Positions 51,549 to 60,424 of a stretch of DNA of 64,000 bases are shown piece after piece. The number at the start of each line of letters is the position of its first letter. Position 1 is the stretch's first letter. This DNA is from an uncultured Paracoccaceae bacterium. GTDB taxonomy: Bacteria > Pseudomonadota > Alphaproteobacteria > Rhodobacterales > Rhodobacteraceae. The stretch spans positions 1 to 64,000 of the forward strand of contig CAKZTM010000008.1 of assembly GCA_937920555.1 (NCBI GenBank), written 5' to 3'. The position numbers were made by a program, and so were the translations under genes. The notes beneath the pieces are model-generated. The model was given only the letters and a program-made list of their open reading frames with translations. It was not told where the DNA came from and ran no database searches.

Positions 51549-51983
51549 TCAGGCCAGATAATCTGCCACGAACTGCGCTTGTGTCGGGTCAATCAAAAGC
51601 TCCGGCAACAGCTCAATCGGGGACCAAAGCGCTGTATGATTGGCCTCCGTCGCATCGCCAATTTGCATGACTGGACGGCACAGATAAATCGCACATATTT
51701 TTTGCGCCCACCGGCCATATTCCGGCAGGTAACTGAACCTCTGATACGCCCCGATCCGGCGCTCAACCGCGATCCTCCAACCGGTTTCTTCCATAACTTC
51801 ACGGTGCAGTGCCGTCAGCGGCCCTTCGCCCGGATCAATGCCGCCGCCGGGAAGCTGTGGAGACGGCTTATCCTCAAATGACATGGTCAAAAGCGCGTCT
51901 GTGCCTGACAGAATGATCCCGTAGGAGCCCGGGCGGTGCCAATAGCTCCGATTTGGATCGGGCCGCTCTCCAAGTCGCCTCAT
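51549..51983 (-). CDS. NUDIX hydrolase
   Basis: A 144-aa pyrophosphohydrolase with the Nudix box GGGIDPGEGPLTALHREVMEETGW (all key Glu residues present). The start MRRLGERPDPNRSY at 51983 is preferred to the TTG two codons before. The domain spans nearly the whole protein. The N-terminal residues YWHRPGSYGIIL resemble small Nudix proteins acting on nucleotide sugars or modified nucleotides. The substrate is unknown. It is divergent from hslO with 83 bp between starts. Confidence 0.9.
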   Translation of the reverse strand: MRRLGERPDPNRSYWHRPGSYGIILSGTDALLTMSFEDKPSPQLPGGGIDPGEGPLTALHREVMEETGWRIAVERRIGAYQRFSYLPEYGRWAQKICAIYLCRPVMQIGDATEANHTALWSPIELLPELLIDPTQAQFVADYLA

Positions 51984-52066
51984 GGACACAATCTCTCTCT
52001 TGGGGTTTTGTTTTTCTCTATCAGCCCTTATGTGACCCTCTTCGATCTATCAAGAGAGTGACCGCC

Positions 52067-53050
52067 ATGAGCACTGCTGCGAAAATTGCTTGGGATGACA
52101 CCATTTTGCCGTTTCAGTTGGACCGGTCAGATATCCGTGGCCGGGTGGCGCGGCTTGATGGTACCCTAAATGGTATTCTGTCGCAGCACGATTACCCGCC
52201 GATGGTGCAGGCTTTGGTGGCCGATGCGGCTCTTCTGACGGCGCTCATTGGCCAAGCGATTAAACTGCGCTGGAAGCTCAGCCTGCAAATTCGCGGCAAT
52301 GGTCCAATTCGGCTGATTGCGACCGATTATTATGCGCCCGGCAAAGACGGATCGCCGGCCCAGATGCGGGCTTATGCCAGCTTTGACCGCGAGGCGTTGC
52401 CCGAAGCCTACACCGACCCGTTTCCGCTGATCGGGCAGGGGTTCTTTGCGGTTCTTATTGATCAAGGGGAAGGCACAGAGCCCTATCAGGGCGTGACGCC
52501 GCTGGTGGGCGCATCGCTTGCGGATTGTGCGGCCACATATTTTGCCCAATCAGAGCAATTGCCGACCCAATTTGCCTTGGCTGCTGCTTTGTCCACGGAA
52601 CCGGGGCAAGAAACCGAGTGGCGGGCCGGTGGTGTGATGCTGCAAATGATGCCCAAAGCATCTGCGTTGATGGCCAAGGAACCTGAGGCGGCGGATGGCT
52701 TGCTGGCGCAAACCGATTTTCTGGAAGGCGATGAAGGTGAGAACTGGACGAGGGCGGTGACCTTGCTGGAAACCGTTGAATTGTCTGAGCTAATCGGACC
52801 GCTCGTGGGCCCCGATATGTTGCTTCACCGGCTCTACCACGAGGAGGTTCCGCGGGTGTTCGATGCTCAACCGATTCGCTTCGGTTGCACCTGTGGACCG
52901 GAAAAAGTGGAACAAACCATGTCTATTTACTCTGCTAAAGACATAGAAAAGATGACAAATGACGATGGAATGGTCACTGCGGACTGTCAGTTTTGTGGTG
53001 CTCATTACGAATTTCACCCTAAAAAATTGGGGTTTGAAGCGAAGAGTTAA
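52067..53050 (+). CDS. hslO: Redox-regulated chaperone Hsp33
   Basis: Holdase chaperone activated by oxidation, 327 aa. The N-terminal fold begins DDTILPFQLDRSDIRGR. The C-terminal redox switch keeps all four zinc Cys: FGCTCG followed about 60 residues later by DCQFCGAHYEF. Under oxidative stress these form disulfides and the protein unfolds into an active state. The ATG at 52067 has AAGAGAG upstream; the earlier ORF start overlaps the NUDIX gene and is not used. It is followed by a hairpin (53178-53205). Confidence 0.94.
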   Translation: MSTAAKIAWDDTILPFQLDRSDIRGRVARLDGTLNGILSQHDYPPMVQALVADAALLTALIGQAIKLRWKLSLQIRGNGPIRLIATDYYAPGKDGSPAQMRAYASFDREALPEAYTDPFPLIGQGFFAVLIDQGEGTEPYQGVTPLVGASLADCAATYFAQSEQLPTQFALAAALSTEPGQETEWRAGGVMLQMMPKASALMAKEPEAADGLLAQTDFLEGDEGENWTRAVTLLETVELSELIGPLVGPDMLLHRLYHEEVPRVFDAQPIRFGCTCGPEKVEQTMSIYSAKDIEKMTNDDGMVTADCQFCGAHYEFHPKKLGFEAKS

Positions 53051-53177
53051 CTTTTTATTAACAAATCGGCGGCTTTCCGCTTGGAGTCCAGTGGGGTTCC
53101 ATGCTTAGAAGTTGGTGCCGAAAGCTCGGCTGAGGCGCAAAAGCCAAGTGTATTTTGGTCTAGCGTTGTTGCCTCAT

Positions 53178-53205
53178 GGCGCGTCCTAGCACCCCGGGAC
53201 GCGCC
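53178..53205 (+). terminator. Terminator-like hairpin after hslO
   Basis: GGCGCGTCC pairs with GGACGCGCC over 9 bp around a 10-nt loop, then GCATTTTAAC. It lies 128 bp after the hslO stop. The U run is only four. Confidence 0.5.
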
Positions 53206-53213
53206 GCATTTTA

Positions 53214-53228
53214 ACACAAAAATTGTGT
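53214..53228. promoter_or_regulatory. Inverted repeat ACACAAAAATTGTGT
   Basis: ACACAA and TTGTGT are perfect 6-bp arms around AAA. The site is 37 bp upstream of the CoA-pyrophosphatase-like gene, in an AT-rich stretch with TATTTTACAC, so it may be an operator. Confidence 0.35.
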
Positions 53229-53264
53229 GAATATTTTACACGTTACTTATTGATTTGATTGGGT

Positions 53265-53909
53265 ATGATGACCCAAAGTAATGCTGCGGGGGGCAGTTTG
53301 GCCACAGACATGACATTGGAGAGACTGCTGCGCGCGGCCAAGATTGGGGTCGGTGCTGCCTCCTCTGACTTTGATCTGAACGGTGGATTGGGCCGCGCTC
53401 AGGGGCGGGTTCTACGCGATGCATCTGTTCTTGTTTCGTTCATATTCAGGGATGGGGAATGGCGGATTATTTTGACAAAACGGGCTTCGGTTTTGCGCAA
53501 TCACCCGGGCCAAATTGCTTTTCCCGGCGGCAAGCGAGATGACAGCGATGCCTCCGCCGAGGCGGCCGCACTCCGCGAGGCCCGCGAGGAGGTTGGACTG
53601 GACCCCGCATCGGTTGAGATCATCGGGGCTTTGGGATCCCATGAGACGGTGACGAACTTCGCGGTAACCCCGGTCTTGGGCGTGATTTCGGGCAGGTTTG
53701 ATCCGCGTCCAGAGCCCGGCGAAGTGGAGGCGGTGTTTGACGTCCCTCTGTCTCATCTCATGAACCCGTCCAAGACCCGGATTGAAGGTCGGATTTGGAA
53801 TGGTGTGGTTCGGCGATATTACGTAATCCCTTACGGCCCATTTTATATCTGGGGGGCCACCGCCCGGATCATTGTGGGGCTTCGCCAACTTTGGGAGGAA
53901 GCGGCGTGA
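53265..53909 (+). CDS. NUDIX hydrolase, CoA pyrophosphatase type
   Basis: A 214-aa enzyme of the CoA diphosphatase (NudL) group. The family motif before the Nudix box is LTKRASVLRNHPGQIAFPGGKRD, and the box itself is GGKRDDSDASAEAAALREAREEVGL. It would split CoA or its thioesters into 3',5'-ADP and phosphopantetheine. The likely start is one of the two ATGs at 53265 and 53268; the TTG at 53259 is less likely. Its TGA overlaps the GTG of cca (GTGA), so the genes are coupled. Confidence 0.92.
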   Translation: MMTQSNAAGGSLATDMTLERLLRAAKIGVGAASSDFDLNGGLGRAQGRVLRDASVLVSFIFRDGEWRIILTKRASVLRNHPGQIAFPGGKRDDSDASAEAAALREAREEVGLDPASVEIIGALGSHETVTNFAVTPVLGVISGRFDPRPEPGEVEAVFDVPLSHLMNPSKTRIEGRIWNGVVRRYYVIPYGPFYIWGATARIIVGLRQLWEEAA

Positions 53910-55075
53910 AGGTGTCTGGGGATTGGTTGCGCGGTGATGTGCAAAAAATCTTCCACGCCTTGGGCGCGGCAGGTCATCAGGTTTATGCGGTTGGTGGATG
54001 TGTGCGCAACGCGCTTTTGGGAGTTCCGGTCAATGATGTTGATCTGGCCACTGATGCGCGGCCTGAGCGGGTAAGGGCGCTGTGCGAGGCCGCCGGTCTC
54101 AAAGTTGTGCCGACCGGGATTGAGCATGGGACGCTAACGGTTGTTGTCGGGGGGACCGGGTTTGAAATCACCACATTTCGGCGCGACGTAGAGACGGACG
54201 GGCGGCGTGCCGTGGTGGCCTATTCTGACGATATCGAAACCGATGCCCGCCGGCGAGACTTCACGATCAACGCGCTGTTCGCGGACGCCACCGGCGCGGT
54301 ATTGGACCCGCTTGGCGGTCTGGCTGATATTCCGGCCCGCCGTATCCGATTTATTGATGACGCCAATGCACGCATTCGCGAAGACGGTTTGCGTATCTTG
54401 CGATTTTTTCGGTTCTATGCCGCTTATGGTGATCCCGCTGAGGGTCTGGATGCGGACGGTTTGGCCGCCTGTGCCGCCGGTCAGCATATGTTGGATGGGC
54501 TGAGCGCTGAACGCATTGGCGCGGAGATGCGAAAGCTGTTGGATGCGCCCGACCCGGCCCCGGCCATGGCTGCAATGGAGACGTCTGGTATTTTGGCGCG
54601 TATCCTCCCCGGAGCGGCGGCTGCGGGGTTGGCCCCACTCATCCACGCAGAGGCAGGCCGCGCACCCAGATGGCTGCGGCGGCTCGCGGTTATGGGTGGG
54701 GTGCTGGATCGTTTGCGCCTGTCAAAAGCAGAGCAGAAGGTTTTGGATCAGGTGGCGCAGGTATTGGAGCGCGGCATGGCCCCGCGCTTGAGCGCTTATC
54801 GGTTTGGGGCTGATGTGGCGATTGATGCGGCTGTGATTGCGGCGTCCATGGCCGGTCAGCACGCCACCGCGAGTATTGAGGCGGAGGCGGCCGCAGGGGC
54901 TCAGTTGGTGTTCCCAGTGAAAGCCCGGATGTTGATGCCCGCTTATGCGCCTGGGCCGGATATGGGTGCGGTGATGCAGAGGTTAGAGGCGGCTTGGATC
55001 GCGTCCGGCTTTGAATTGTCACGGGCGCAGCTTTTGGACATGGCTATGGAAGGCCGGCCCGAGCGCCCGGTTTAA
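53906..55075 (+). CDS. cca: CCA tRNA nucleotidyltransferase / poly(A) polymerase family
   Basis: Adds or repairs the CCA end of tRNA. The 389-aa class II enzyme has YAVGGCVRNALLG and the catalytic DVDLATDARPERV (DxD), then RRDFTINALFAD and RFIDDANARIREDGLRILRFFRF. These are the standard blocks in order. The start is the GTG at 53906, overlapping the NUDIX stop with GGGAGGAAG upstream. Proteins of this group in Alphaproteobacteria may be CCA-adding or poly(A) polymerases; sequence alone does not fully separate them. Confidence 0.93.
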   Translation: MKVSGDWLRGDVQKIFHALGAAGHQVYAVGGCVRNALLGVPVNDVDLATDARPERVRALCEAAGLKVVPTGIEHGTLTVVVGGTGFEITTFRRDVETDGRRAVVAYSDDIETDARRRDFTINALFADATGAVLDPLGGLADIPARRIRFIDDANARIREDGLRILRFFRFYAAYGDPAEGLDADGLAACAAGQHMLDGLSAERIGAEMRKLLDAPDPAPAMAAMETSGILARILPGAAAAGLAPLIHAEAGRAPRWLRRLAVMGGVLDRLRLSKAEQKVLDQVAQVLERGMAPRLSAYRFGADVAIDAAVIAASMAGQHATASIEAEAAAGAQLVFPVKARMLMPAYAPGPDMGAVMQRLEAAWIASGFELSRAQLLDMAMEGRPERPV

Positions 55076-55132
55076 AGCAGGTGGTTCTCAAATCGAGACT
55101 TGGGGCTTTGCCCCTTCGTCATGATTTTTGAT

Positions 55133-55153
55133 GTATTTGGCTCCGCCAAATAC
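55133..55153. repeat. Hairpin GTATTTGG-CTCCG-CCAAATAC
   Basis: Perfect 8-bp stem with a 5-nt loop, 57 bp after cca. A GGGGCTTTGCCCC inverted repeat precedes it. Similar intergenic elements are frequent in roseobacters. Confidence 0.5.
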
Positions 55154-55226
55154 GTGCTCCGCAGGGGATATTTACCGGAACATTGAAGGTCAGGCGGGTA
55201 AGAGCCTGAGTGATCTTGTCACGTTG

Positions 55227-55246
55227 TTACCCCGCTAGTGGAGTAG
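55227..55246. repeat. 20-bp palindrome copy 5
   Basis: TTACCCCGCTAGTGGAGTAG fits the consensus with two changes in the left arm. It lies between the 3' ends of cca and hemF, so this copy is not in an obvious promoter. Confidence 0.55.
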
Positions 55247-55311
55247 CGTCGTAAACCCATTTGAAATCAACAGGCTGAACCTGCCATAGCCGCCTCGTTT
55301 TACTGGGGGGG

Positions 55312-56193
55312 CTAGGGCCAGGTGGCGATTGGGGGTAAAGACATGAGCACCGCTTCGGGGTTGTGGCCTGTCTCCAAGCCAAATCGTGTGCCTCTGTCCC
55401 AAACCAGATTGAACTCCGCATATCGGCCCCGTTTGATCAGTTGCCAGTCCCGGTCGGTCTCGCTCCATGGTTCCTCCATGTGTTTTTCAACCAAAGGAGG
55501 AAAGGCATCCAGAAAAGCCTGGCCAACATCTTGGGTAAATGCGAAATCTGCCGCCCAATCTTGGGTGCAGTGATCGTCGTAAAATATACCGCCCACGCCG
55601 CGTGGCTCGCCCCTGTGGCGGTTCATGAAATACGTATCAGCCCATTGTTTGTAACGCGGGTAGTAGGAGGGGTCATGCCGGTCGCATGCCTCCTTTTGAA
55701 CGCCGTGGAAAAACGCCGTGTCTTCGTCCACCTCGACCATTGGGTTAAGGTCAGATCCGCCACCAAACCACCAGCCATGCGGGGTCCAGAACATGCGTGT
55801 ATTCATGTGGACCGCGGGCACTTTCGGAGATTGCATATGAGCCACCAAAGAAATGCCGGAGGCCCAAAATCGCGGGTCGTCCGCAATCCCCTCCATGCCT
55901 GTTCGTGCGGACATGGAGCGTTGCGCCGCCTCGCCCAGAGTGCCAAAAACCGTCGAGATATTTACGCCGACTTTCTCAAACACCCGGCCTTTCATCACAG
56001 ACATTTCGCCGCCCCCGCCGTCACCATCCGCGTCGCGTTTGGTCAGTTTGCGCTCAAACTTTGCTGGCGGCAGATCCGCATGCGGTCCGGTTTTTAGCGC
56101 CATCTCCAGATCTTCGAACCGGGTGCAAATATCGTCGCGTAGCTGCCCAAACCATGCGCTTGCCTGGGTCTTCTCATTGTCCATGTTCATCAT
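55312..56193 (-). CDS. hemF: Oxygen-dependent coproporphyrinogen III oxidase
   Basis: Converts coproporphyrinogen III to protoporphyrinogen IX with oxygen in heme synthesis. The product is 293 aa. Conserved segments include GVNISTVFG, PAVHMNTRMF, WWFGGGSDLNPM, HRGEPRGVGGIFYDD and the ending RYAEFNLVWDRGTRFGLETG, all HemF hallmarks. The start at 56193 follows the pattern ATG ATG AAC ATG; the exact codon is uncertain by a few residues. It is convergent with cca and divergent from the ABC exporter region. Confidence 0.96.
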   Translation of the reverse strand: MMNMDNEKTQASAWFGQLRDDICTRFEDLEMALKTGPHADLPPAKFERKLTKRDADGDGGGGEMSVMKGRVFEKVGVNISTVFGTLGEAAQRSMSARTGMEGIADDPRFWASGISLVAHMQSPKVPAVHMNTRMFWTPHGWWFGGGSDLNPMVEVDEDTAFFHGVQKEACDRHDPSYYPRYKQWADTYFMNRHRGEPRGVGGIFYDDHCTQDWAADFAFTQDVGQAFLDAFPPLVEKHMEEPWSETDRDWQLIKRGRYAEFNLVWDRGTRFGLETGHNPEAVLMSLPPIATWP

Positions 56194-56331
56194 GCTGCTC
56201 GGTCCCAAGTCTGTTGTTGCGTCCTTTTACAGTTTTCTGCCGGAATTAAAAATTTTCAAATTAGGGGGGTGACATGCGACATTTTGTCATGTTAGACAGC
56301 GCGCCATTCGCTCACAGTAAAGGAGAGCTCA

Positions 56332-56361
56332 ATGCACAACTTTGGATCATCTCTAGCCTAA
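56332..56361 (+). CDS. Candidate 9-aa leader peptide
   Basis: ATG-CAC-AAC-TTT-GGA-TCA-TCT-CTA-GCC-TAA encodes MHNFGSSLA. A strong AAAGGAG lies 8 nt upstream. The stop codon is one base before the left arm of an anti-terminator-like hairpin, the layout used by leader-peptide attenuators. Confidence 0.35.
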   Translation: MHNFGSSLA

Positions 56362-56362
56362 A

Positions 56363-56399
56363 CGGCCGACCAAGTTGAGAAGTCGGTCGCCCGACTTTT
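56363..56399 (+). promoter_or_regulatory. Competing hairpins, candidate attenuator
   Basis: CGGCCGAC (56363-56370) can pair with GTCGGTCG (56382-56389) over 8 bp including one G-U. Alternatively AAGTCGG (56380-56386) pairs with CCGACTT (56391-56397) around TCGC, followed by TTA. The two structures exclude each other. The U tract is short. Confidence 0.35.
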
Positions 56400-56725
56400 A
56401 GCATTCAAGCTCCATTTTCTGTCTGAGGATTTCCCAATGTTACGCTATTTGTACAGGTTTGCCCTTCCGGGCGGACGGCGCGTCATTATCGCTTATTTTC
56501 CGCCCAAGCCGGTGGAGAAAGAGAATTTTGTCCCGCAAAAAGAGCCAGATCCGCTTTATTATGATCGGGTTTTTGCACAGGCGGGTCTGTATTCCGGTGT
56601 GCCTGTCCCGCGATGGATCCCTGCGAGAAGTAGGCACGACACGCGCTTGCCGCGCGGCAAGCGAACCCGCTGATCCAAGCGCCGTTTTTGCGCGCGTTTT
56701 AGATACCAATTTGAGGAGTCCGGGT

Positions 56726-58567
56726 ATGTATCGGACATTTGAAAAACTTGTCGACCCATTTGCGCCCTTCGAGGAGGTTACGCCGCCGTCGACCTATTTT
56801 GCGTTTTTGAGACGCCAATTGCAGCCGTTTCGGCGTTGGATACCGTGGCTTTTGATCACGGGTCTGGTGGTGGCGGTTATGGAATCGGGGCTCATTTTCT
56901 ACTCGGGCCGGATCATTGATTTGATGGTCGAGGCAGGCGCCGCCAGATTTTGGGATCAGCATTGGGTAGAGTTGAGCGCTGTGGTGGTCTTCATTTTGGT
57001 TGCCCGGCCCATGCTGATTTGTTTGCAAAAGCTGTTTTTGGAGCAAACGCTGGCGGGTAATCTGCAAGATCAGGTTCGCTGGCGGGCCCATAAACACATG
57101 CTTGGGCAATCCAGTGCGTTTTTCCAAAACGACTTTGCTGGGCGTTTGTCCAACCGTGTCATGCAATTGGGTACTGCGGTCGAGGATAGCGTCTATATGA
57201 TGTTTGAGGCGATTTGGTATTTTGTGGTCTACATCGTTGGTGCCACGTTGATCCTGACGCAAATCGATGCCCGTTTGTCGATCCCGATGCTGTTATGGAT
57301 GGTGATCTACGGCGCTTACACCTACTCGGTCGCGGTTCGTGTGGCCAAAGCCTCGGAAAAATGGAGTGCTGCGCGGTCCATGGTAACCGGCCGAGTTGTC
57401 GATGCATACGCCAATATCGAAAGCGTCAAGCTCTTTGCCGACAATCATCGCGAGGAGGATTACGCACGCCATTCTATGCGGCGGCACCGGGTCCGGTTTC
57501 ACCGTTTCTTGCGTCTGATGACCGAGTTGTCCTTTGGCCTTAACCTGATCAATGGTGTGTTGATTGTTGGCGTGTCCGGCGCTGCAATCTGGCTCTGGCA
57601 GGCGGGCTCTATTTCTATCGGGGAGGTCACAGCCGCGATGGCGTTGGCTCTGCGGCTCAACGGTATGTCCGGTTGGATCATGTGGGTAACGATCCGGCTT
57701 TTCGAGCAGGCAGGCGTCATTCGGGAAGGTCTTCAATCAGTTTCTGTCCCGCACGGCGTTAAGGATGTCGCGGCTGCACCTGATCTGCGTGTTGGGGAGG
57801 CTCAGATCACATTTGACGGCATCGCGCATCACTACGGGCGCGGGCATGGCGGTCTGGACGGCGTCGATTTGACCATCAACAGCGGCCAGAAGGTCGGGCT
57901 GATTGGCAGGTCGGGTGCGGGTAAATCCTCGCTGGTGAATTTGTTGCTCAGGTTCCGTGACGTGGAAACCGGTCGCATCTTAATCGATGGTCAGGATATT
58001 GCGGGTGTTTCGCAAAGCAGCTTGCGGCGGCAAATTGGCATGGTCACGCAAGACAGCTCGCTTTTGCATCGCTCCGTTCGGGCCAATATTCTTTACGGGG
58101 CACCGCAGGCGAGTGAGGCGGAGATGATTGCGGCGGCCCGCCGGGCGGAGGCGCATGAGTTCATTCTTGATCTGGAAGATCCGCAAGGACGGCGCGGCTA
58201 TGACGCCCATGTGGGCGAGCGCGGTGTGAAACTGTCGGGCGGTCAGCGTCAGCGGATTGCGATTGCGCGGGTGATCTTGAAAGATGCACCGATTTTGATG
58301 CTGGACGAAGCCACATCGGCGCTCGATTCAGAAGTGGAGGCCGCCATTCAGGAGACGCTTTACGGCGTGATGGAGGGCAAAACCGTGATCGCCATCGCGC
58401 ACCGCTTGTCCACCATTGCGCGGATGGACCGGATTGTGGTGATGGATGCCGGGCGGATCGTTGAGGATGGAACCCACCGGGCGCTTTTGGAGCAGGACGG
58501 GCTTTATGCGGCCTTCTGGAAGCGCCAGTCGGGTGGGTTTCTTGGGCTGGAAACAGCCGCGGAGTAA
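56726..58567 (+). CDS. ABC transporter, fused permease and ATP-binding protein (exporter type)
   Basis: Half-size ABC exporter of 613 aa with six N-terminal helices (about residues 40-330) and a C-terminal ATPase. Walker A is GRSGAGKSSLVNLLLRF, the signature is [16 protein letters not shown], and Walker B is ILMLDEATSALDSEVE. The ATG at 56726 has TGAGGAG upstream, and MYRTFEKLVDPFAPF is the usual start of this group in Rhodobacteraceae. It works as a dimer. Relatives are annotated as lipid A or multidrug exporters. The leader region suggests regulated transcription. Confidence 0.92.
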   Translation: MYRTFEKLVDPFAPFEEVTPPSTYFAFLRRQLQPFRRWIPWLLITGLVVAVMESGLIFYSGRIIDLMVEAGAARFWDQHWVELSAVVVFILVARPMLICLQKLFLEQTLAGNLQDQVRWRAHKHMLGQSSAFFQNDFAGRLSNRVMQLGTAVEDSVYMMFEAIWYFVVYIVGATLILTQIDARLSIPMLLWMVIYGAYTYSVAVRVAKASEKWSAARSMVTGRVVDAYANIESVKLFADNHREEDYARHSMRRHRVRFHRFLRLMTELSFGLNLINGVLIVGVSGAAIWLWQAGSISIGEVTAAMALALRLNGMSGWIMWVTIRLFEQAGVIREGLQSVSVPHGVKDVAAAPDLRVGEAQITFDGIAHHYGRGHGGLDGVDLTINSGQKVGLIGRSGAGKSSLVNLLLRFRDVETGRILIDGQDIAGVSQSSLRRQIGMVTQDSSLLHRSVRANILYGAPQASEAEMIAAARRAEAHEFILDLEDPQGRRGYDAHVGERGVKLSGGQRQRIAIARVILKDAPILMLDEATSALDSEVEAAIQETLYGVMEGKTVIAIAHRLSTIARMDRIVVMDAGRIVEDGTHRALLEQDGLYAAFWKRQSGGFLGLETAAE

Positions 58568-58670
58568 GGTGAGGGCGGGCGTGTGGCTCGCCCTTTTCCT
58601 GGCATCAGAGGCACATGGTGAAAGTGTGAAATTCAGGTGTAAGCCTATGATTTTTGGCACAAACTCAGCA

Positions 58671-58690
58671 CTACTCCACTAGCGCAGTAG
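58671..58690. repeat. 20-bp palindrome copy 6
   Basis: CTACTCCACTAGCGCAGTAG matches the consensus at all fixed positions. It lies 104 bp after the ABC exporter gene and 100 bp before the GMC oxidoreductase start. Its inner part resembles copy 5 in reverse complement (CGCTAGTGGAGTAG). Confidence 0.65.
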
Positions 58691-58790
58691 CGCCGGATTT
58701 GCCCCACATGCCGGTCCGCCGCCTGACCCGATTGCGATGGCGCGTATTCCGTCTAAGATGATGGCTCCACATCCGGGAGGCCCTTGGGCG

Positions 58791-60383
58791 ATGGCAACAG
58801 GTTATGACTATGTGATCGTGGGCGGCGGCTCTTCGGGGTGCGTGCTGGCGGCGCGTTTATCGCAAGACAATGCGGTCAATGTTTTGCTGCTCGAGGCGGG
58901 CGGGCGCGACACGAACCCTTATATCCACATGCCTGTGGGCTTTGCCAAAATGACCTCTGGCCCGCTGACATGGGGTCTAAAAACGGTTCCGCAGACCCAT
59001 GCCAACGGGCGCGAAATTCCCTATGCGCAAGCAAAGGTGATCGGCGGTGGCTCCTCCATCAACGCGGAGATTTTCACCCGCGGGCATCCCACCGATTATG
59101 ACCGTTGGGCGCAGAACGAGGGCTGCGATGGGTGGGCGTTCGCCGATATTCAGCCCTATTTTCTACGATCTGAGGGCAATACGATCCTAAGCGGTGCCCA
59201 TCACGGAACGGACGGTCCATTGGGCGTCTCTAACGTGCCGGACCCGCAGCCGACCACACGGGCCTTTGTGCAATCCTGTCAGGAGTTGGGCATCCCCTAT
59301 AATCCCGATTTTAACGGGCCAGTTCAGGAAGGGTGCGGGGTTTATCAAACGACCACCAAGAATGCGCGGCGCTGCTCAGCGGCGGTCGGATATCTCAAGC
59401 CTGCACGTGATCGGCCCAATTTGACGGCGGAAACCGGTTGTCTTGTGACCCGTATCGTAGTGGAGGCCGGGCGTGCCGTCGGCGTGTCCTATGTGAAAGA
59501 TGGCGCGTCTGTCTTTGCCCGCGCAACATCGGAAGTGCTTGTTACCTCGGGCGCCATTGGAAGCCCGAAACTCATGATGATGTCGGGGATCGGACCTGCG
59601 GCACATCTCAGGTCTGTCGGGGTCGAAGTGGTGCATGACCTGCCAGGCGTCGGGTCCAATCTGCAAGACCATTTTGGCATCGATATTGTGGCCGAACTCA
59701 AAGGCCCGACCAGCTTGGACAAATATAACAAACCCCATTGGATGGTCTGGGCGGGCCTGCAATATCTGCTGTTCAAGTCCGGGCCTGTCACCTCAAATGT
59801 GGTAGAGGGCGGGGCGTTTTGGCATTCTGGCCCGACCCAAGACCGGCCCGATCTTCAGTTTCATTTCTTGGCCGGTGCTGGGGCCGAAGAAGGGGTGCCA
59901 ACGGTGCAAGGATCTGGTGTCACGTTGAATTCGTACAATTGCAGGCCGAAATCTCGTGGGACTGTGCGTTTGGCCTCTGCCGTTCCGTCCGCCAATCCTT
60001 TGGTTGATCCAAATTTTCTATCCGACCCCGATGACATTAAAATCTCCATTGAAGGGGTGAAAATCAGCCGGGAGATTTTCCGCCAAGCCTCCTTGGCCAA
60101 ATACATCAAGCGCCTGCATGTGCCCGGCGATGATGTGCAATCGGACGCGGATTTTGAGGCCTATGCCCGCGCCTTTGGCCGCACTTCCTATCATCCCGTG
60201 GGCACGTGCAAGATGGGTATTGATGAGATGTCGGTGGTTGATCCTCAGCTTCGGGTGCGCGGCATCGATGGATTGCGAGTGTGTGACAGCTCCACAATGC
60301 CGTCGCTAATCGGGTCCAACACCAATGCCCCCACGATCATGATCGGTGAGAAAGCCAGTGACATGATCCGTGGCAACCGGTGA
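58791..60383 (+). CDS. GMC family FAD-dependent oxidoreductase (choline dehydrogenase-like)
   Basis: FAD enzyme of the glucose-methanol-choline group, 530 aa. The FAD motif is YVIVGGGSSGCVLAARL at the start, the GMC signature GGGSSINAEIFTRG follows, and the active site His is in YHPVGTCKMG, with NTNAPTIMIGEKASDMI near the end. The ATG at 58791 has GGGAGG upstream. Members oxidise alcohols, choline or polyethylene glycol. The substrate cannot be inferred. It converges with the aldo/keto reductase gene. Confidence 0.94.
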   Translation: MATGYDYVIVGGGSSGCVLAARLSQDNAVNVLLLEAGGRDTNPYIHMPVGFAKMTSGPLTWGLKTVPQTHANGREIPYAQAKVIGGGSSINAEIFTRGHPTDYDRWAQNEGCDGWAFADIQPYFLRSEGNTILSGAHHGTDGPLGVSNVPDPQPTTRAFVQSCQELGIPYNPDFNGPVQEGCGVYQTTTKNARRCSAAVGYLKPARDRPNLTAETGCLVTRIVVEAGRAVGVSYVKDGASVFARATSEVLVTSGAIGSPKLMMMSGIGPAAHLRSVGVEVVHDLPGVGSNLQDHFGIDIVAELKGPTSLDKYNKPHWMVWAGLQYLLFKSGPVTSNVVEGGAFWHSGPTQDRPDLQFHFLAGAGAEEGVPTVQGSGVTLNSYNCRPKSRGTVRLASAVPSANPLVDPNFLSDPDDIKISIEGVKISREIFRQASLAKYIKRLHVPGDDVQSDADFEAYARAFGRTSYHPVGTCKMGIDEMSVVDPQLRVRGIDGLRVCDSSTMPSLIGSNTNAPTIMIGEKASDMIRGNR

Positions 60384-60424
60384 TGATCGGGGTCTGAATG
60401 GGCCGTCGCGCAAGCGACTGCGGC

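Larger units (their letters stand above)
56194..56725 (+). promoter_or_regulatory. Long leader region of the ABC exporter gene
   Basis: 532 bp before the ABC exporter start. It holds a short peptide ORF (56332-56361), two competing hairpins (56363-56399) and a 78-codon ORF at 56437-56673 with GAGGAT upstream. That ORF has no recognisable domain and I do not call it a gene. The hemF promoter must also be here on the other strand. Confidence 0.5.

Noticed and set aside
56437-56673. 78-codon ORF with GAGGAT upstream, before the ABC exporter
   Set aside because: It has a plausible ribosome-binding site, but the product has no domain or signal and no recognised homologue. I mention it in the leader-region entry without calling a gene.
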